DNA of 64,000 nucleotides, taken from positions 15,936,501 to 16,000,500 of the forward strand of contig OY727094.1 in assembly GCA_963402885.1 (NCBI GenBank), in the 5' to 3' direction. Made by a program: the position numbers and the translations under genes. The stretch's first letter is position 1. Every line of letters starts with the position of its first letter. Positions 33,606-45,560 of the stretch are shown here, piece after piece. The notes beneath the pieces were generated by a model. That model was not told where the DNA came from. It did no database searches and saw nothing but the letters and a program-made list of their open reading frames with translations. The DNA comes from Antedon bifida (taxonomy: Eukaryota > Echinodermata > Crinoidea > Comatulida > Antedonidae).

Positions 33606-35072
33606 TCTTTTTATTGTTTCTGTACACTATTTTGTGTAACAATTATCTCAAAAAGTTTAATGTCAATGATTACCAAAATTTCAGAATATCTTTCAAATAA
33701 TATAACTTAATCCTAATAAGCTTTCCAGCATGATCACTCATCCGTGACGACATTTATACGCCATTTTGCGAAATCACATTATCAATCATATCTCCATAAT
33801 TCATTATCACATATTAATGAAATTCACTACACGTAAACTTCAGGTCAAGGGTAAAAATATTAGCAAATAAAAACGCACGCGCACGTAGGTTCATGCGCAT
33901 GATATCGCGCGTTAAAAATTTAAAACGCTCAAAATTAAGTTTTGATCAATTTAGAGCATGAATTAGGCCATTTGCGTGTTTCAAAAAATTACTGCGCAAA
34001 AATGCGTTTTTGCGCGCGCGATACTTAAAAAGCGTAAAAAATATGAATTTTTTTTTACAAATCTCATTCTACTCACCATCCTTAGTACATTCACCAAATT
34101 TGAGTCAGTTCCGACTTAAAATAACGCTATACGAGCACGTTAAAAATGACAAAATGCGCATATTAATTTTACAAAAGTTCTAAAAATGGTGAAAAATAGG
34201 TCTTTTTTAAAATGAAAATAATTCTTCAGAATGCAAGATGACCCCCGATTTTTTTTAACTTATTCTGGAAGCCATTGAGTTGTAGATATGAATTCATGTA
34301 CACACTTTACGTACAAAATGTTTTGACGTCATCAAATGGCCACTTGAATTTAAAAATTAGGATTTGTTATCTTTTTGTGTAGATTATCACATTCAACAGA
34401 GCGCATCTTGGTTATGTGTGCTCGAATTTCGCACAACTTTCAGTATGTGCTTGCTTAATTAATTATCTTTATCATGAGTTGACACTATCTTCATTTTAAT
34501 GACGTCATCACGCGTAAAAACTTGAATAACGTAGGCCGTGTAATTTCACCTTCGCAGTAAATTTGAATATCTTACAGCTCTTCAGAATTGAAGGTTACCT
34601 TGATGATTATAATTTATTATGAAAGCTGATGAAATGTAGATATTAATTCATATAAAAATTAAGCCTATCGGATGTTGTGACGTTAACATATGGCCAGTTG
34701 AATTGAAAAAGTAGTTTTTTCAAATTTTTCGGCAAAGTTATACACAATTCAAAGAGCGCGCACAGCGCTTCTACGTGCCAAATTTTTTTCAAAATCTTAT
34801 ATTTTTTTGCTCAATTAATTATCTTTCGAAATTGTCATCTTAAAGTTTAGTTTGATAACGTCATCATGCCAAAAAATTAGAACATGTGTGTCCCGTAATT
34901 TCACCTATGCTACACTGTATATAGTGTACATATTGTATATGGCATATAGGCACAACTCAGCACTATAAGCATATAATAGGATGGCATACATCAACATTTT
35001 CCGATCGTATGTTAACGTACGTGCATGTTTAAAAAAATTTATTTCAGTAAAATGATAAAAATGATCACCTAT

Positions 35073-35093
35073 AATTCGTCAAAGTGACGAATT
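35073..35093 (+). repeat. 3' terminal hairpin of element B
   Basis: AATTCGTCA, AAG, TGACGAATT; a 9-bp perfect stem, 5 nt before the terminal CTAG at 35099-35102. Confidence 0.9.
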
Positions 35094-35102
35094 AAATTCT
35101 AG

Positions 35103-35701
35103 TTTATTTTATTGTGGTTATCAACCACATGTGTATTCATACTTTATAGGGTATTTAGATACGCAAAGAAAAAATAATGTAAAGTTTATTAATGCTTACT
35201 GTACATTATACAAATGGAACATATTTTTGTTGAGTAGATATTTAAACATTACATTCAATCAACTGCTGGTGTGAATGATGAATTAAAGTATGACATCTCA
35301 ACTTGAACAAATGAAATATTGAGAGGTTTTATGATAGTATGTCCACACTAATAGCGTGCACTATAACATTTTGGAAAATATCAAAACATAGAGGGCACTA
35401 TTAAAAAAGAAAAGATATTAATGTATATAACAGTATAAACATGGGTATTTCAAAGAACGAAAATGCGGTGGCAATGATATAAAAAAGCAATGATGTACAA
35501 AATGTGTACAAAGAGTCTTAATTTCTTAAATTTTAGTATATACTTTTTAAACTATAAGATAATATTGAACAATTTGTGATATTATTACAGTAATTAGGCA
35601 TACAACTAAAATTATTCACAGCCTACTGTGTTAATTAAATCATTAAAAATACTACATATTAAACTAATATTTTTTAGTACATATACAGTACAGATAATTA
35701 A
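35103..35701. other. No supported feature
   Basis: AT-rich spacer between the Helitron-like pair and the next transposon. Confidence 0.4.
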
Positions 35702-35703
35702 TA

Positions 35704-37751
35704 CTGCAACCTTTGGGCGCGTACACTACGTTTCGTACGCATGGCAACTTCATAGGTTTCGCGTGGCGTAATCTACGCAAGCTAACATGCTACGCGTAGG
35801 CTACGCGTAGACTACGAAGCGATAGCTAGGAGGGGAAATCCCAATGTTCAGATTATTGTGTACTGTGCTGCATGCACCAAACACGGAATTTGGATACTAG
35901 TTTTCATCAAATTTAAAATGCGAGTTAATTCTGTGAAGTAATAATAAATGTATTAATATTAGTATTAATTACTGTGTGTTGTGTTAAAATGGGACATTTA
36001 TTTTTATGAAAGAAGAACAAGTGTACGTCTACAGTATCGGCCAATGTACGCTAAGGACGGCGGTCGTTGTCTGTTTGTGTGAAATGGCCTCCGACTAGGC
36101 CTAGCTAGCTAGCTAAAAAGGTAGGGTTACCTACCGACAGTTTAATTTTAAAATAAGTGGTACGCCTAGCTAGTACTTATAGGCCTAGTTAGTAGTAGTA
36201 CTGTATGATAATACATACTGTGTACAAGCGTTAAATACGATGTACATGGCGTGAAAATGTGAAATAATGTGGTATAGCCTATAGTAACAGAAAGATATTT
36301 CCTCAATAATGAGTGAGTGAGTGGCCGAGCGGTTAAGACAGTGGAACCGTAATCACGTAGCCATAACATCGGCAGGGGTTCGAGGCTCACTCACTCCATG
36401 GTTCTGGTGGTAGAACGAGTCTTCTCGGATAAGGACTATAAACCGTAGGTCCAGTGTACACAACTTGCTCGTGTGCACTTTAAAGAACCTAGTACATCTT
36501 TCGAGACGAGTAGGGGGTTACCCCGGTGTTTTAGTACATCACAGCCACTGATCACCAACTGGGCCCTCTGGGAGATCAGTCTTTGACTGAAGAGGTTACC
36601 CAGTATAAAGATAAAACAAACAAACAAAATATGTCAGTTTTCGCCGTGTAGCTACTGTTACGCGCAGTACTACACTACTGTCTGAACTATGTTTGTTTAC
36701 TAGGCTATATAATGAACGATGTTTCGTTTTAAAATTGCGTTTAAATGAAATATTACGCTTATTTAGTACTATGGGATAATATGGATTGTTTAAATACTGT
36801 AAATGTCAAAATAACAGAATACAAGTAGGTACGATATTTTTGTTCCAACGGAAATCAAGACGGATCACTCCATTCGTAATTCATTCGCCCAGTGTGTTTA
36901 TATCCACGTGTTTATGATCCGCGGATGGATACTCTCTCTGAGCTGTACTTGTTATGTTTTGTTTAACCTTCAATTTAGTGAAGTTGAACTTTTAAATAAA
37001 GTCTTGCATATTTTAAAATTTTAATTATAATTTATTTTTATTTATAACTAAAATAACATTTATTTAAATACTATCTAATTTATTATCTCGCATGACTAAA
37101 AATCAAAACAACAAGATCAGGCAAGCACATGTTATGTGTCCTCCGATCCTCCTCCTCTCTGCTGATGACGATGTTAAACGACCTGTAACTTGACCCTCCA
37201 CCGATCCTCTGTTGCAGGTTGTTGTTACAATAGCTGCTAACAATGGAGTTTGATGTACAGTTACGACAGTTTCAAGCCTGGATATTTTTTTTTTTAAATG
37301 AAATATACTGACGTACTGTATTACTATAAATTACTTATAAAAAATTAACTTGTAATTTGAGGCCTACTACTAATACTATTACTAGTAATAATGGAAGGTA
37401 GCCGTCATAACGGTCCGTCATCAATGAATTTTGTACAATACTGGCCGGCGATTATTTTATTTAGAAAAATTTGAATTTCAAGTATGTTAATCATGATGAT
37501 ATTATTGTATTGGCAAAACAATCGTATCATTTCTATTTATTCGAACTTGTCATAGCCTGCTTAGTCGTCGACGATGTACGTGTACACAGTTACACGGTGA
37601 CAGTTGAGTTTGGGGAATTCCCACACACAGTTGATCACAACGTAGGCTACGAATGCTGCGCGTAGCCTACGCACTACGAATGCTACGCCACGCAAACACC
37701 ACGCGACCGCCACGCGTAGACTACGTTACCTACGCGTGGCAAAAGTTGCAG
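35704..37751. mobile_element. 2.05 kb DNA transposon with CTACGCGTAG-rich ends, TA target
   Basis: Inverted ends CTGCAACCTTTGGGCGCGTA (left) and CGTGGCAAAAGTTGCAG (right) are flanked by TA. Each end of about 110 bp is packed with direct and inverted TACGCGTAG/GTAGCCTACGC/ACGCGTGGC words, so the tips are far richer in CpG than the surroundings. No transposase frame was recognised. A SINE (36309-36632) lies inside. Confidence 0.75.
36309..36632 (+). mobile_element. tRNA-derived SINE
   Basis: The head has an A box (GTGGCCGAGCGGTTAAG, as in tRNA-Leu/Ser) at 36321-36337 and a B box-like GGGGTTCGAGGCTC at 36376-36389. GAGTGAG (36315-36321) and CTCACTC (36390-36396) form an acceptor-like stem. The T arm does not pair well and the unit continues into a 200-bp body (to GTATAAAG), then an (AAAC)n tail at 36612-36628. 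Transcription would be by RNA polymerase III from the internal boxes. Confidence 0.8.
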
Positions 37752-38100
37752 TAGTTTTTATCTGTACTGTACTTTTAAAACAATATAAACAAGAAATAAC
37801 TATTATTACAAAGAAACTAAAATATTCACAGACTAATAATAAGCAAAACTAATTTCTGTTGTGTATTGGTATAATAAAAACTTAAAATAATAAATTCATT
37901 ACTTTTTGGTATTTTATTTAGTATAAATATGATTATTTATAAAAGCATAATATTATTAAACAATAAACTTGTTTTGATATTAGTCAAATGATTATCCAAC
38001 ATGTTTGGTATTAATAGAAAATTAAACTGTTTATATAATTAATACACAGCCATACTAGCCATAATTAAGTCTATAAAATGTAATAAACCATTGTAATGTA
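37752..38100. other. No supported feature
   Basis: Very AT-rich spacer. Confidence 0.4.
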
Positions 38101-38640
38101 ACGATATTCACTTATAATTTCTATCAACCTTTGTATTTGAGTTCACAAATTTGACCCAGAAAGTCCAGAGGAGAGTTTGTCCAGATGTTTTAATGACCAT
38201 TAGTTTATAATAGAATCCCTAAAGAAAACACTTAGTTTAACATTTGACCTATCCCATCGTTAAACCAGGAGAGATTGACACTATTTAAGTACAGATTTGA
38301 CAGTGTCATCCATCATTGAAATACCTTATTATACCGTTAATCACTCCCACTTAAACACCCCTGGACCAACTTAGAACCAATCGTTACCCTCACAGATTAC
38401 GTAGCGACATATGTAAATGAACCGAAGCCGATATACTCCCAAGTTTCAGAAGAGCCCAGACACACCTTACAGCCACTTTACAGAGCGCACACCTTACAGC
38501 CAGCATCACTAATCCTCTGTTCCTTAGTCAGTTAGTTAGCTGCATCATTATTATTGTATCAAGTATATTCTGAATAAATAATATATGTTACGACAGCAAA
38601 GCGAGTAAAGAGTCTTCCTTACAAAGTACCTCATAACAAC
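38101..38640 (+). repeat. Possible solo LTR
   Basis: A compositionally distinct 0.54 kb block, with TATTTAAGT-type promoter-like sequence near 38283, repeated CACACCTTACAGCCA near 38460-38500, and AATAAA at 38572 about 60 bp before its end (CCTCATAACA). It starts near TGTAACGATATTC. No second copy or internal region is present and the target duplication is unclear. Confidence 0.35.
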
Positions 38641-38687
38641 ATTATATTACACCATTTATCATGAAAATTTAGTTTTACAACTATATA

Positions 38688-40844
38688 GTCCAGTCAAAAA
38701 TCACCCTCACCATGGTATAAGAACGTACCCTAATAAAATTTCATCCGTAGGTTCTATGTATATAGGTAATAACATTTCTTGATGTTGCGTCTTGCAAAAC
38801 TTGGGATTTTACGAGAAAATTAGACTTTTATACCCAATTTATAACCGCCTCATGTGGTATTATTGTGTACAGCGAATGCGACGAAGCGTGACTGAAATTA
38901 CGAGACGCTGTTAGCGCCCGTTGAAAAATACATTAACAAAACTATAAAACCTACAAAATTAATAGTTTATACAATAAGTTAAGTATAGTTTACAATAAAT
39001 TATATAATAAAATACATAACATATAAAGAAAACCCAAGTATAAACTAAAATATTTACAGATATGTGTTTAAAAAATGTACAAATAAAAATGGCCTTCCAT
39101 AAAATAAAGTGCGCCCTCATGCGTCATACTTTTATCGGACTTGTATGGATGGTTATACAAGGCATTAATAATAATTATACGAAACCCGATGCGGTTTGTT
39201 AGTTATTGCCTTTTTTTTACGCAAGAGGCAGAATATTTTATTTTCACAAATTTATTTATAATTTTTATCATGGAAAAAAAGGATTTTATATATTTAAACA
39301 TATTACAACCTCCAGTATACCATCATGATGGATTAAGTGCATATTGTATATCTGCTAACGTGTAATGATCTCCTAGTTATCTGGTTTTATTCTGAACATT
39401 CTTTTTTTTTTTTCACAGCATTGCTTGCGTAAATATCACAATGCATTGCATATTTTGAACTATCATTCGCGATTTGTAATCTTAATTAGAGTAAGAACCA
39501 ATCATTTAAGGATAATACATTTCGCATAGGCCTATGCGAAAGATACTACCTCAAGTAGGCCTACTTTTCACTTTCCAACAATTATTAAGAGCGTATCAAA
39601 GGGGCTGGTTGGGATTCGTCTGAATCAACATTTTACATTTTCCCCTTTCACCCGCCGCCACCCACCGCTGCCCCCACTGCCAATGGGGAGGAGGAGCCGG
39701 TTTGATCCTCTCTGAATCCGTCTGGCCTCCACATCGTACCGATGTGTGAAGTTTGAGCCAATAAACGTCATTCATGACGATTCTTTAAGTTCGAAGTCGT
39801 CTTCCAGAATTCAAAGTATTCTAAAGTTAAAGTATTTTCCCGTTTTTCCATTCACATTTCACTAAATAATGTTGGAGTGTGATGTAAGATTCGCGAGAAA
39901 CGACATACTGTATTATCCCAATTCTCCTTTTTTTAAGACGTGATCGACGTATTAAATACATTCTAATATAAAGTTTTTTGGTGGAGAGTAGTCCTACAAT
40001 GATAATTATTATTGGACATTTTATACACAAAAGCATAAAAATGATTCTTACTCAAATTAACATTGACTATAATCGCGAATATACAATGCATTGTGATATC
40101 CACGCAAGTAATGCTGTGAAAAAAAAGAATGTCCAAAATAAAACCAGATAACTAGGAGATCATTACGCGTTAGCAGATATACAATACGGCGCTTCACTTA
40201 ATCTATCATGATGGTATACTGGAGGTTGTAATGTGTTTAAATATACAATCATTTTTTTCCATGATAAAAAATAGAAATATATTTGTGAAAATATAATATT
40301 CTGCCTCTTGCAGAGGAAATAACTAACAAACCGCATCGGGTTTCGTATAATTATCGTTTTTATTAATGCCTTGTATAACCATCCATACAAGTCCGATAGA
40401 AGTATGACGCGTGAGGGCGCACTTTATTTTATGGAAGGCCATTTTTATTTGTACATTTTTAAACACATATCTGTAAATATTTTAGTTTATACTTGGGTTT
40501 TCTTTATATGTTATGTATTTTATTACATAATTTATTGTAAACTATACTTAACTTATTGTATAAACTATTAATTGTGTAGGTTTTTAGCTTTGTTGATGCA
40601 TTTTTCAACGGGCGCTAACAGCGTCTCGTAATTTCAGTCGCGCTTCGTCGCATTCGCTGTACACAATAATACGACATGAGGCGGTTATAAATTGGGTATA
40701 AAAGTCTAATTTTCTCGTAAAATCCCAAGTTTTGCAAGACGCAACATCAAGAAATGTTATAATTACCTATATACATAGAACCTACGGATGAAATTTTATT
40801 AGGGTACGTTCTTATACCATGGTGAGGGTGATTTTTGACTGGAC
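38688..40844. mobile_element. 2.16 kb giant palindrome (foldback transposon), TA target
   Basis: Arms of roughly 820 bp at 38688-39510 and 40040-40844 are inverted copies at high similarity. Both carry AATCACCCTCACCATGG, CGAGACGCTGTTAGCGCCCG, GTGCGCCCTCA and ACCTCCAGTATACCATCATG. The ends GTCCAGTCAA match those of the element at 4401-8039, and TA flanks both sides. The central 0.5 kb is not palindromic. Mirror-image short frames (for example MYGWLYKALI at 39141 plus and 40390 minus) result from the arms and do not look like genes. Confidence 0.9.
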
Positions 40845-41126
40845 TAATACTGTTTAAAACATAACAGTGTACAGCCTACAGAGGCTCTCATTTTCATCAT
40901 TTTTTCATTTCTTTCAACCAAATATTCATTTTTAAATTTCAAGACCTAAAATCAGGCAAGTGATCAAAAAAACAAACGAAAAAAACATTACACTATCTAT
41001 AGAAGAACCTTGTTAATTCATTTTGAGAAGAGTTTAACAAACAAGATAAGATAGATAAGGGTTAAGATACTTCGGTTGTATCAATGATTTATAGTTCCAT
41101 GCCCTGGAAAATAAAATCAAGAACAT

Positions 41127-41345
41127 TTAACTGATACATTCAATCAACTGCAGATGGTGCCAACTTTAACGCAATTCACCTGATATTATGCACCAAAATG
41201 GCAAAATGTATGTAAGCTAAAAAGGCAGAAAAGCACTCAACATGTTTGGTTTTAATTAATCATTCTAGAATGTAATAGTGGTAACAGTAGAACTATATTA
41301 TTGAGTAAACTTCCATAGCAATTCTGCTAAACAAACTATTTTACT
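41127..41345. repeat. Dispersed repeat, copy 2 (partner at 1084-1320)
   Basis: Same orientation and order as 1084-1320, with GCCAACTTTAACGCAA inserted relative to copy 1. Unclassified. Confidence 0.7.
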
Positions 41346-41809
41346 AGCTATACTTTAATTATTATTTATTTTTTTACTACATTGCCATCCCCAGATTGAA
41401 TGAACAAAATGCTTTTTTGATATCAATTTTTAAATAAATTAAATAAATTGTCATTGTTTGAAATTAATTAAATTTATTTTATTCAAATCACTTATAATCA
41501 AATTCCATGTGTGTTTCAGTATTGACTGTCACTCAAGCTCGACTTTGGTTACAAACATTTTAGATTGTGTTCCATATCAAATGCCAATGAAAGGTGGGTT
41601 CTTTTTACTAGAAAATGTACTGAAGCTGGTTAGAAGTGGTGCTGATAGGTTTCAGAGATGGGGACCTGGTAGGATGCATGGATGACAATTTGAATAAACA
41701 CCCTCTTTTGAATAATCCCCCCACGAATAAACGCCCCCATAGAACATCATTTGGGTCAAACATATTTCCGCAATATTGCATTTACAACATATTTCTATTT
41801 GTAGTAGCT

Positions 41810-41995
41810 AATAGTAATTTCCCTGCATAAAAAATAAATAATTCAAACTCTGAAACGAAAAGACAACAATTTGGCTTATTCAGTCTTTTCGTAACCATGG
41901 TGATAAGGGTTGCCAATGACAATCCCTTTGTTTTATTATCAAATCTATCAATAAGTGTAAACATTTTTATCTCAGATAGATATTATCAGGAAAAC
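41810..41995. repeat. Diverged repeat pair, copy 1 (partner at 50740-50925)
   Basis: Shared blocks: AAATTCAAA, AACAA.TTTGGC.TATTCAGT, ACCATGGTGATA, TTGC.AATGACA and GAAAACTA. Sequence after the Harbinger-like element (43120, ACATGTTTTATAG) also matches 50985. So the 42015-43069 element appears to be inserted in one copy only. Confidence 0.6.
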
Positions 41996-42014
41996 TAGGT
42001 TGTAGTTCCATTTA

Positions 42015-43069
42015 GGCTATGTTCAGACCCATGGCGTTAGACCGTTTTAGCGTACAACGTTACTAGCAAGGTCACATTACAAACCGCAGAGAAAAAAATG
42101 AGGTGTTCAGACCCATAGCGTACGATTATCGTTACAACGGAAGTGCGTCACTCAGGTGGTTTCTAGTTGCATATTCATGTACTCTTACCCACGTGTTTTC
42201 ATCGTTATTTCCACTGTATATTGGCCTAGATCTCAGCCCTACAATTATGACAAAATTTGCCGTAAATAAAACATACCTCAGCATTTATTTAAGAAAAATA
42301 TAGTAAAGCCAAATTTCTGTTTCTATTGTTTTATTTTGTAGTAAAAAACATTTTCCCCAGGCTCTTGTGTTACGAAAATAAAGCAGGCCTCCTAATGATG
42401 AAGATGGAGATTGTGTTAACCACATGGGTGGAAAAAATTGATTGTGATTAGTACAGACCAGTCAGTTAAAAAAAACCCCTTAACTTGCTAATAAAAAAGA
42501 CACAGCTCCCCTTGTTTGTTTACTGATTTTTTTAGGACTTAGGGGGTTTTCAGCATTAAACTTGTCCAGTCCAGTCTGCCTTGTATACAATGAGTGACTT
42601 GATGTCCCACCACGCTAGTTTTTAGCTTGAATGAAATGCTTGAATGGCTCTTAGCTAGGCCTAAGGGGAAGGTAAGGAAGGGATCATAGTCACCATGTTT
42701 AAATACAAGGTGCATTTATTTATGTCATTTGTTAGAAAATATAATGGTAATCAGTTGATACATGTAGTTTGTAGCTTACAGTTGTATTTATAGCCTAGTT
42801 AGGCCTTATTTATTCTGGCCTTTTTGTTGTTAAAATCCATCTCTCACACATTGACGATACAAGATGTCAGCCTAGGTCAAACCTTGTTTCGCGTCATAAC
42901 AGGAAACGTTCTGATTGGATACAACGTTGACTTATAGTAGCGTCGTACGCTAAAACGGTACTATCAACCGTTTTCCACTACAACGTTACAACCGTTCCAA
43001 CTGTTCAGACACACATTCTTTTAGCGTCGTACGCTAAAACGGTCTAACGCCATGGGTCTGAACAGGGCC
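42015..43069. mobile_element. Harbinger-like DNA transposon, TSD TTA
   Basis: Ends GGCTATGTTCAGACCCATGG (left) and CCATGGGTCTGAACAGGGCC (right) continue inward for about 45 bp (GCGTTAGACCGTTTTAGCGT). TTA flanks at 42012-42014 and 43070-43072. Internal copies of the end motif occur at 42113 (TTCAGACCCATAGCGTACGA) and near 42935-43000. No transposase; 1055 bp. Confidence 0.88.
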
Positions 43070-45206
43070 TTAGCCCTTAAGAAATGTTGAAATTTATCAG
43101 GATATAAATTTGATAGTAAATGTACATGTTTTATAGCCTGTGATATTATTACAGTTAGGCCTAATCAAGTATAAAACTAAACAAATTACCGGTTATTGGT
43201 CAAATCAATTGCGCTGCAACCAAAGTTTTAGACCAAGTTTTATTTTTTATTTCTGTTTGTTAATTTTTTTTCTTTTAATAAAAAGCAAAATAATCACTGT
43301 CAAGCCCTTTGATTTTTGTTGAACAGTACACTGTTACTGAAAGTGCAAACAAAAAAAGAAATTAAAAAAATAAACAAACGATGAGTGAGGGCACTGTGTA
43401 ATATAAAATGTATAGGCCCTTGTAATGTATTATGGACAAAATAATTACAAACTAAAAATGGGTCTAATATGGGTCTATATTACATCCTTTAATATCATTG
43501 CTCTTCATTATTTAATGCGGAGGTGGTGGACGGAGTTGGTAGTGTGTTGACAATAAAAGAGAGTATGCCAAAATGCATTACTAAAAATGATGAATAAAAC
43601 ATCATACTAAAATATTCAGTACAACTAGCATCTTTGATCATTATAATACACAGGGATCATAGGGCATTTAAGTGACTTGTCTAAAAAACAACTTGTGAAT
43701 ATTGCACTTTTAAAATACAAAATCATATGTAAGAACAATTGAAGGTTGTGAAGATGTGTTGTCACCTGAAAAAAATGTTTTGTTGTTGAATGTGCCATTT
43801 TAATGTAACATAATAATAGTAATCCGGACCAAAAATTTGATCATAAAAAATGTATTTACCTGAAAAAAAATTTCAAATTAAATATTTTAATGAAAAAATT
43901 GGCTGCCAGCCAATGGGTTTTTGGTTGAATTTAACCATTTATTTGTCATTTTATAAGTAAAAACATTTTTCCCGTTTTTTTTCTACGGAAGTGATTAACT
44001 TTATTAAAACCCTACAAAATAACATATTTAAAATCTAATTTAATTAATCTTCATTTTTCATGTTTTTAAATAATTAAATACTGTTAAAAAAAATAATATT
44101 AATTTAATAAAATGGTCGAGGCACTATTGTTTTCAATGTTTTATAAAGTGTTTCTAATGGAAATGTATAGCATTATGTATTGATAATAATACACATTAAA
44201 GATTATATTTTAAATTAGAGCATATAACTGTACACTGTTGCCACAAAAAACTGATATTGTTTTGCACACAGTAACAACTATATTTAAGCCTAATTGTCAA
44301 AAAGCACTAAGTGGAACACCAACAATATTAAAACATAGCAATGCTATAAAACGATAAAGTATACAACGATTAGTGAACAATAGAAAAAAAATGTGTTTTA
44401 AAATATTCCATGTGTTTGTTATACAAATGAATAGCAAACTTCTTTTCATTGTGCACAAAATTTATATAAACTTGAATGTTGCCCGCTATAAATTTTACAT
44501 TTGTGGAATTTAATTAACCACAAACATTGTTGATCAATTAATTTGGAACATTGGGTACAATTGGATTGGTACACAGAAAGCGTTGACAATCATTTTCTGG
44601 TTTATATATTATTGTAACCACTAAACACTAATGCAAAAGAAAAGTTGATAACTTGTAAAACAGCTTAAAAGGTGTATCATCATCACTACCAGATTTTATA
44701 TTGAGAGTTTAAATCACTGACTAATTTTATTTCTATCTTTTAATAACTTATATTTATTGGCATTTTTAAAATTTGTATTAAGATCAGGTATTTAGTTAGA
44801 CTCAGAGTGGTTTGAGTAAAAAAGATATCATCTAAGGAAATGATCAAATCTTTAAACCTGGTGTCAGTTAGTCTGAATCAACAATTTGGTAGATAGGAAA
44901 GTACATGTATATTAGTAAAATTAGTAAAAGGAGGTAAAAAGAGAAGCTTTTGCCTCATTTGAACAGCCATGTTAGGTTTTATCACCGTGTGAGTGGTACC
45001 ACATGATGCCAAAAATATTATATTTTATTAAAATAATAAACTTTAAAATTGTATTGTAGAGTATCTGATTAATTATTATTATAATATTTCTTATGTATAA
45101 AAAAAAAGCAGTCTCCATTTTATATTTCTTTAGTATTTTTGTATTTAATACTTTGAAAACTACATAATTAGGATAGGACAATTTTAATTCTGTGATATAT
45201 TACAGT

Positions 45207-45560
45207 ATTCATTTATTCATGGTCAAACACAATAAAATATGTACATGGTTTGACATTATTTTTTTTGTTCAAAGTTAAAAATTCACATAAAAATATAAAA
45301 AGGGGTTAAAATGGTTAAAATTTGGTAAAATACAGATAAAACACATAATTGAAAATACAGATTAAATAAAAAATTTAAATACAAAATACAAGCAAGATTG
45401 GTGTGTGTAAGGGTATAGCATAAAATAATCAATGTTTCATTGAATTGACTCATTGCAGTAGTGAGAAACAAGTTTCTCATCCTATTGGTTTTCCATCTTG
45501 GGTAAACACTAAACACCCTGACTTACTAAGACAAGGTAATGATGAGGAAGGGTGATACTC
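45207..45560 (-). pseudogene. LINE 3' end (ORF2 C-terminus and 3' UTR)
   Basis: The minus frame ends PRWKTNRMRNLFLTTAMSQF then NE, which parallels the extreme C-terminus of the other LINEs here (VERYRKSAIPYLISLLNE; RTERIRSSPVPFLVRLIN). It is followed by an AT-rich 3' UTR ending GACCATGAATAAATGAAT. It interrupts segment B relative to segment A, which supports a 5'-truncated insertion. Confidence 0.65.

Larger units (their letters stand above)
31954..35102 (+). mobile_element. Helitron-like element B (outer), split by element A
   Basis: Starts TCTATATTTAGGTGATC after an A and ends ...AAATTCTAG before a T, the A^T insertion and 5'-TC/CTAG-3' ends of Helitrons. A terminal hairpin (35073-35093; arms AATTCGTCA and TGACGAATT, loop AAG) stands 5-6 nt before CTAG. 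A 12-bp subterminal inverted repeat links 31963-31974 (AGGTGATCATTT) and 35059-35070. Element A (32012-33605) is inserted at an A^T; without it B reads ATGAAATCTTTTTATTG across the site. CpG and CRE-like words are frequent. No Rep-helicase frame is visible, so it is non-autonomous. Confidence 0.85.

Noticed and set aside
36315..36396. Genuine tRNA-Leu/Ser gene
   Set aside because: The A box and acceptor-like stem are good, but the T arm does not pair properly and the sequence continues into a SINE body with an (AAAC)n tail.
39141..40571. Mirror-image short frames in the 38.7-40.8 kb element
   Set aside because: They are the same sequence read from the two palindrome arms and are interrupted differently in each; no domain.
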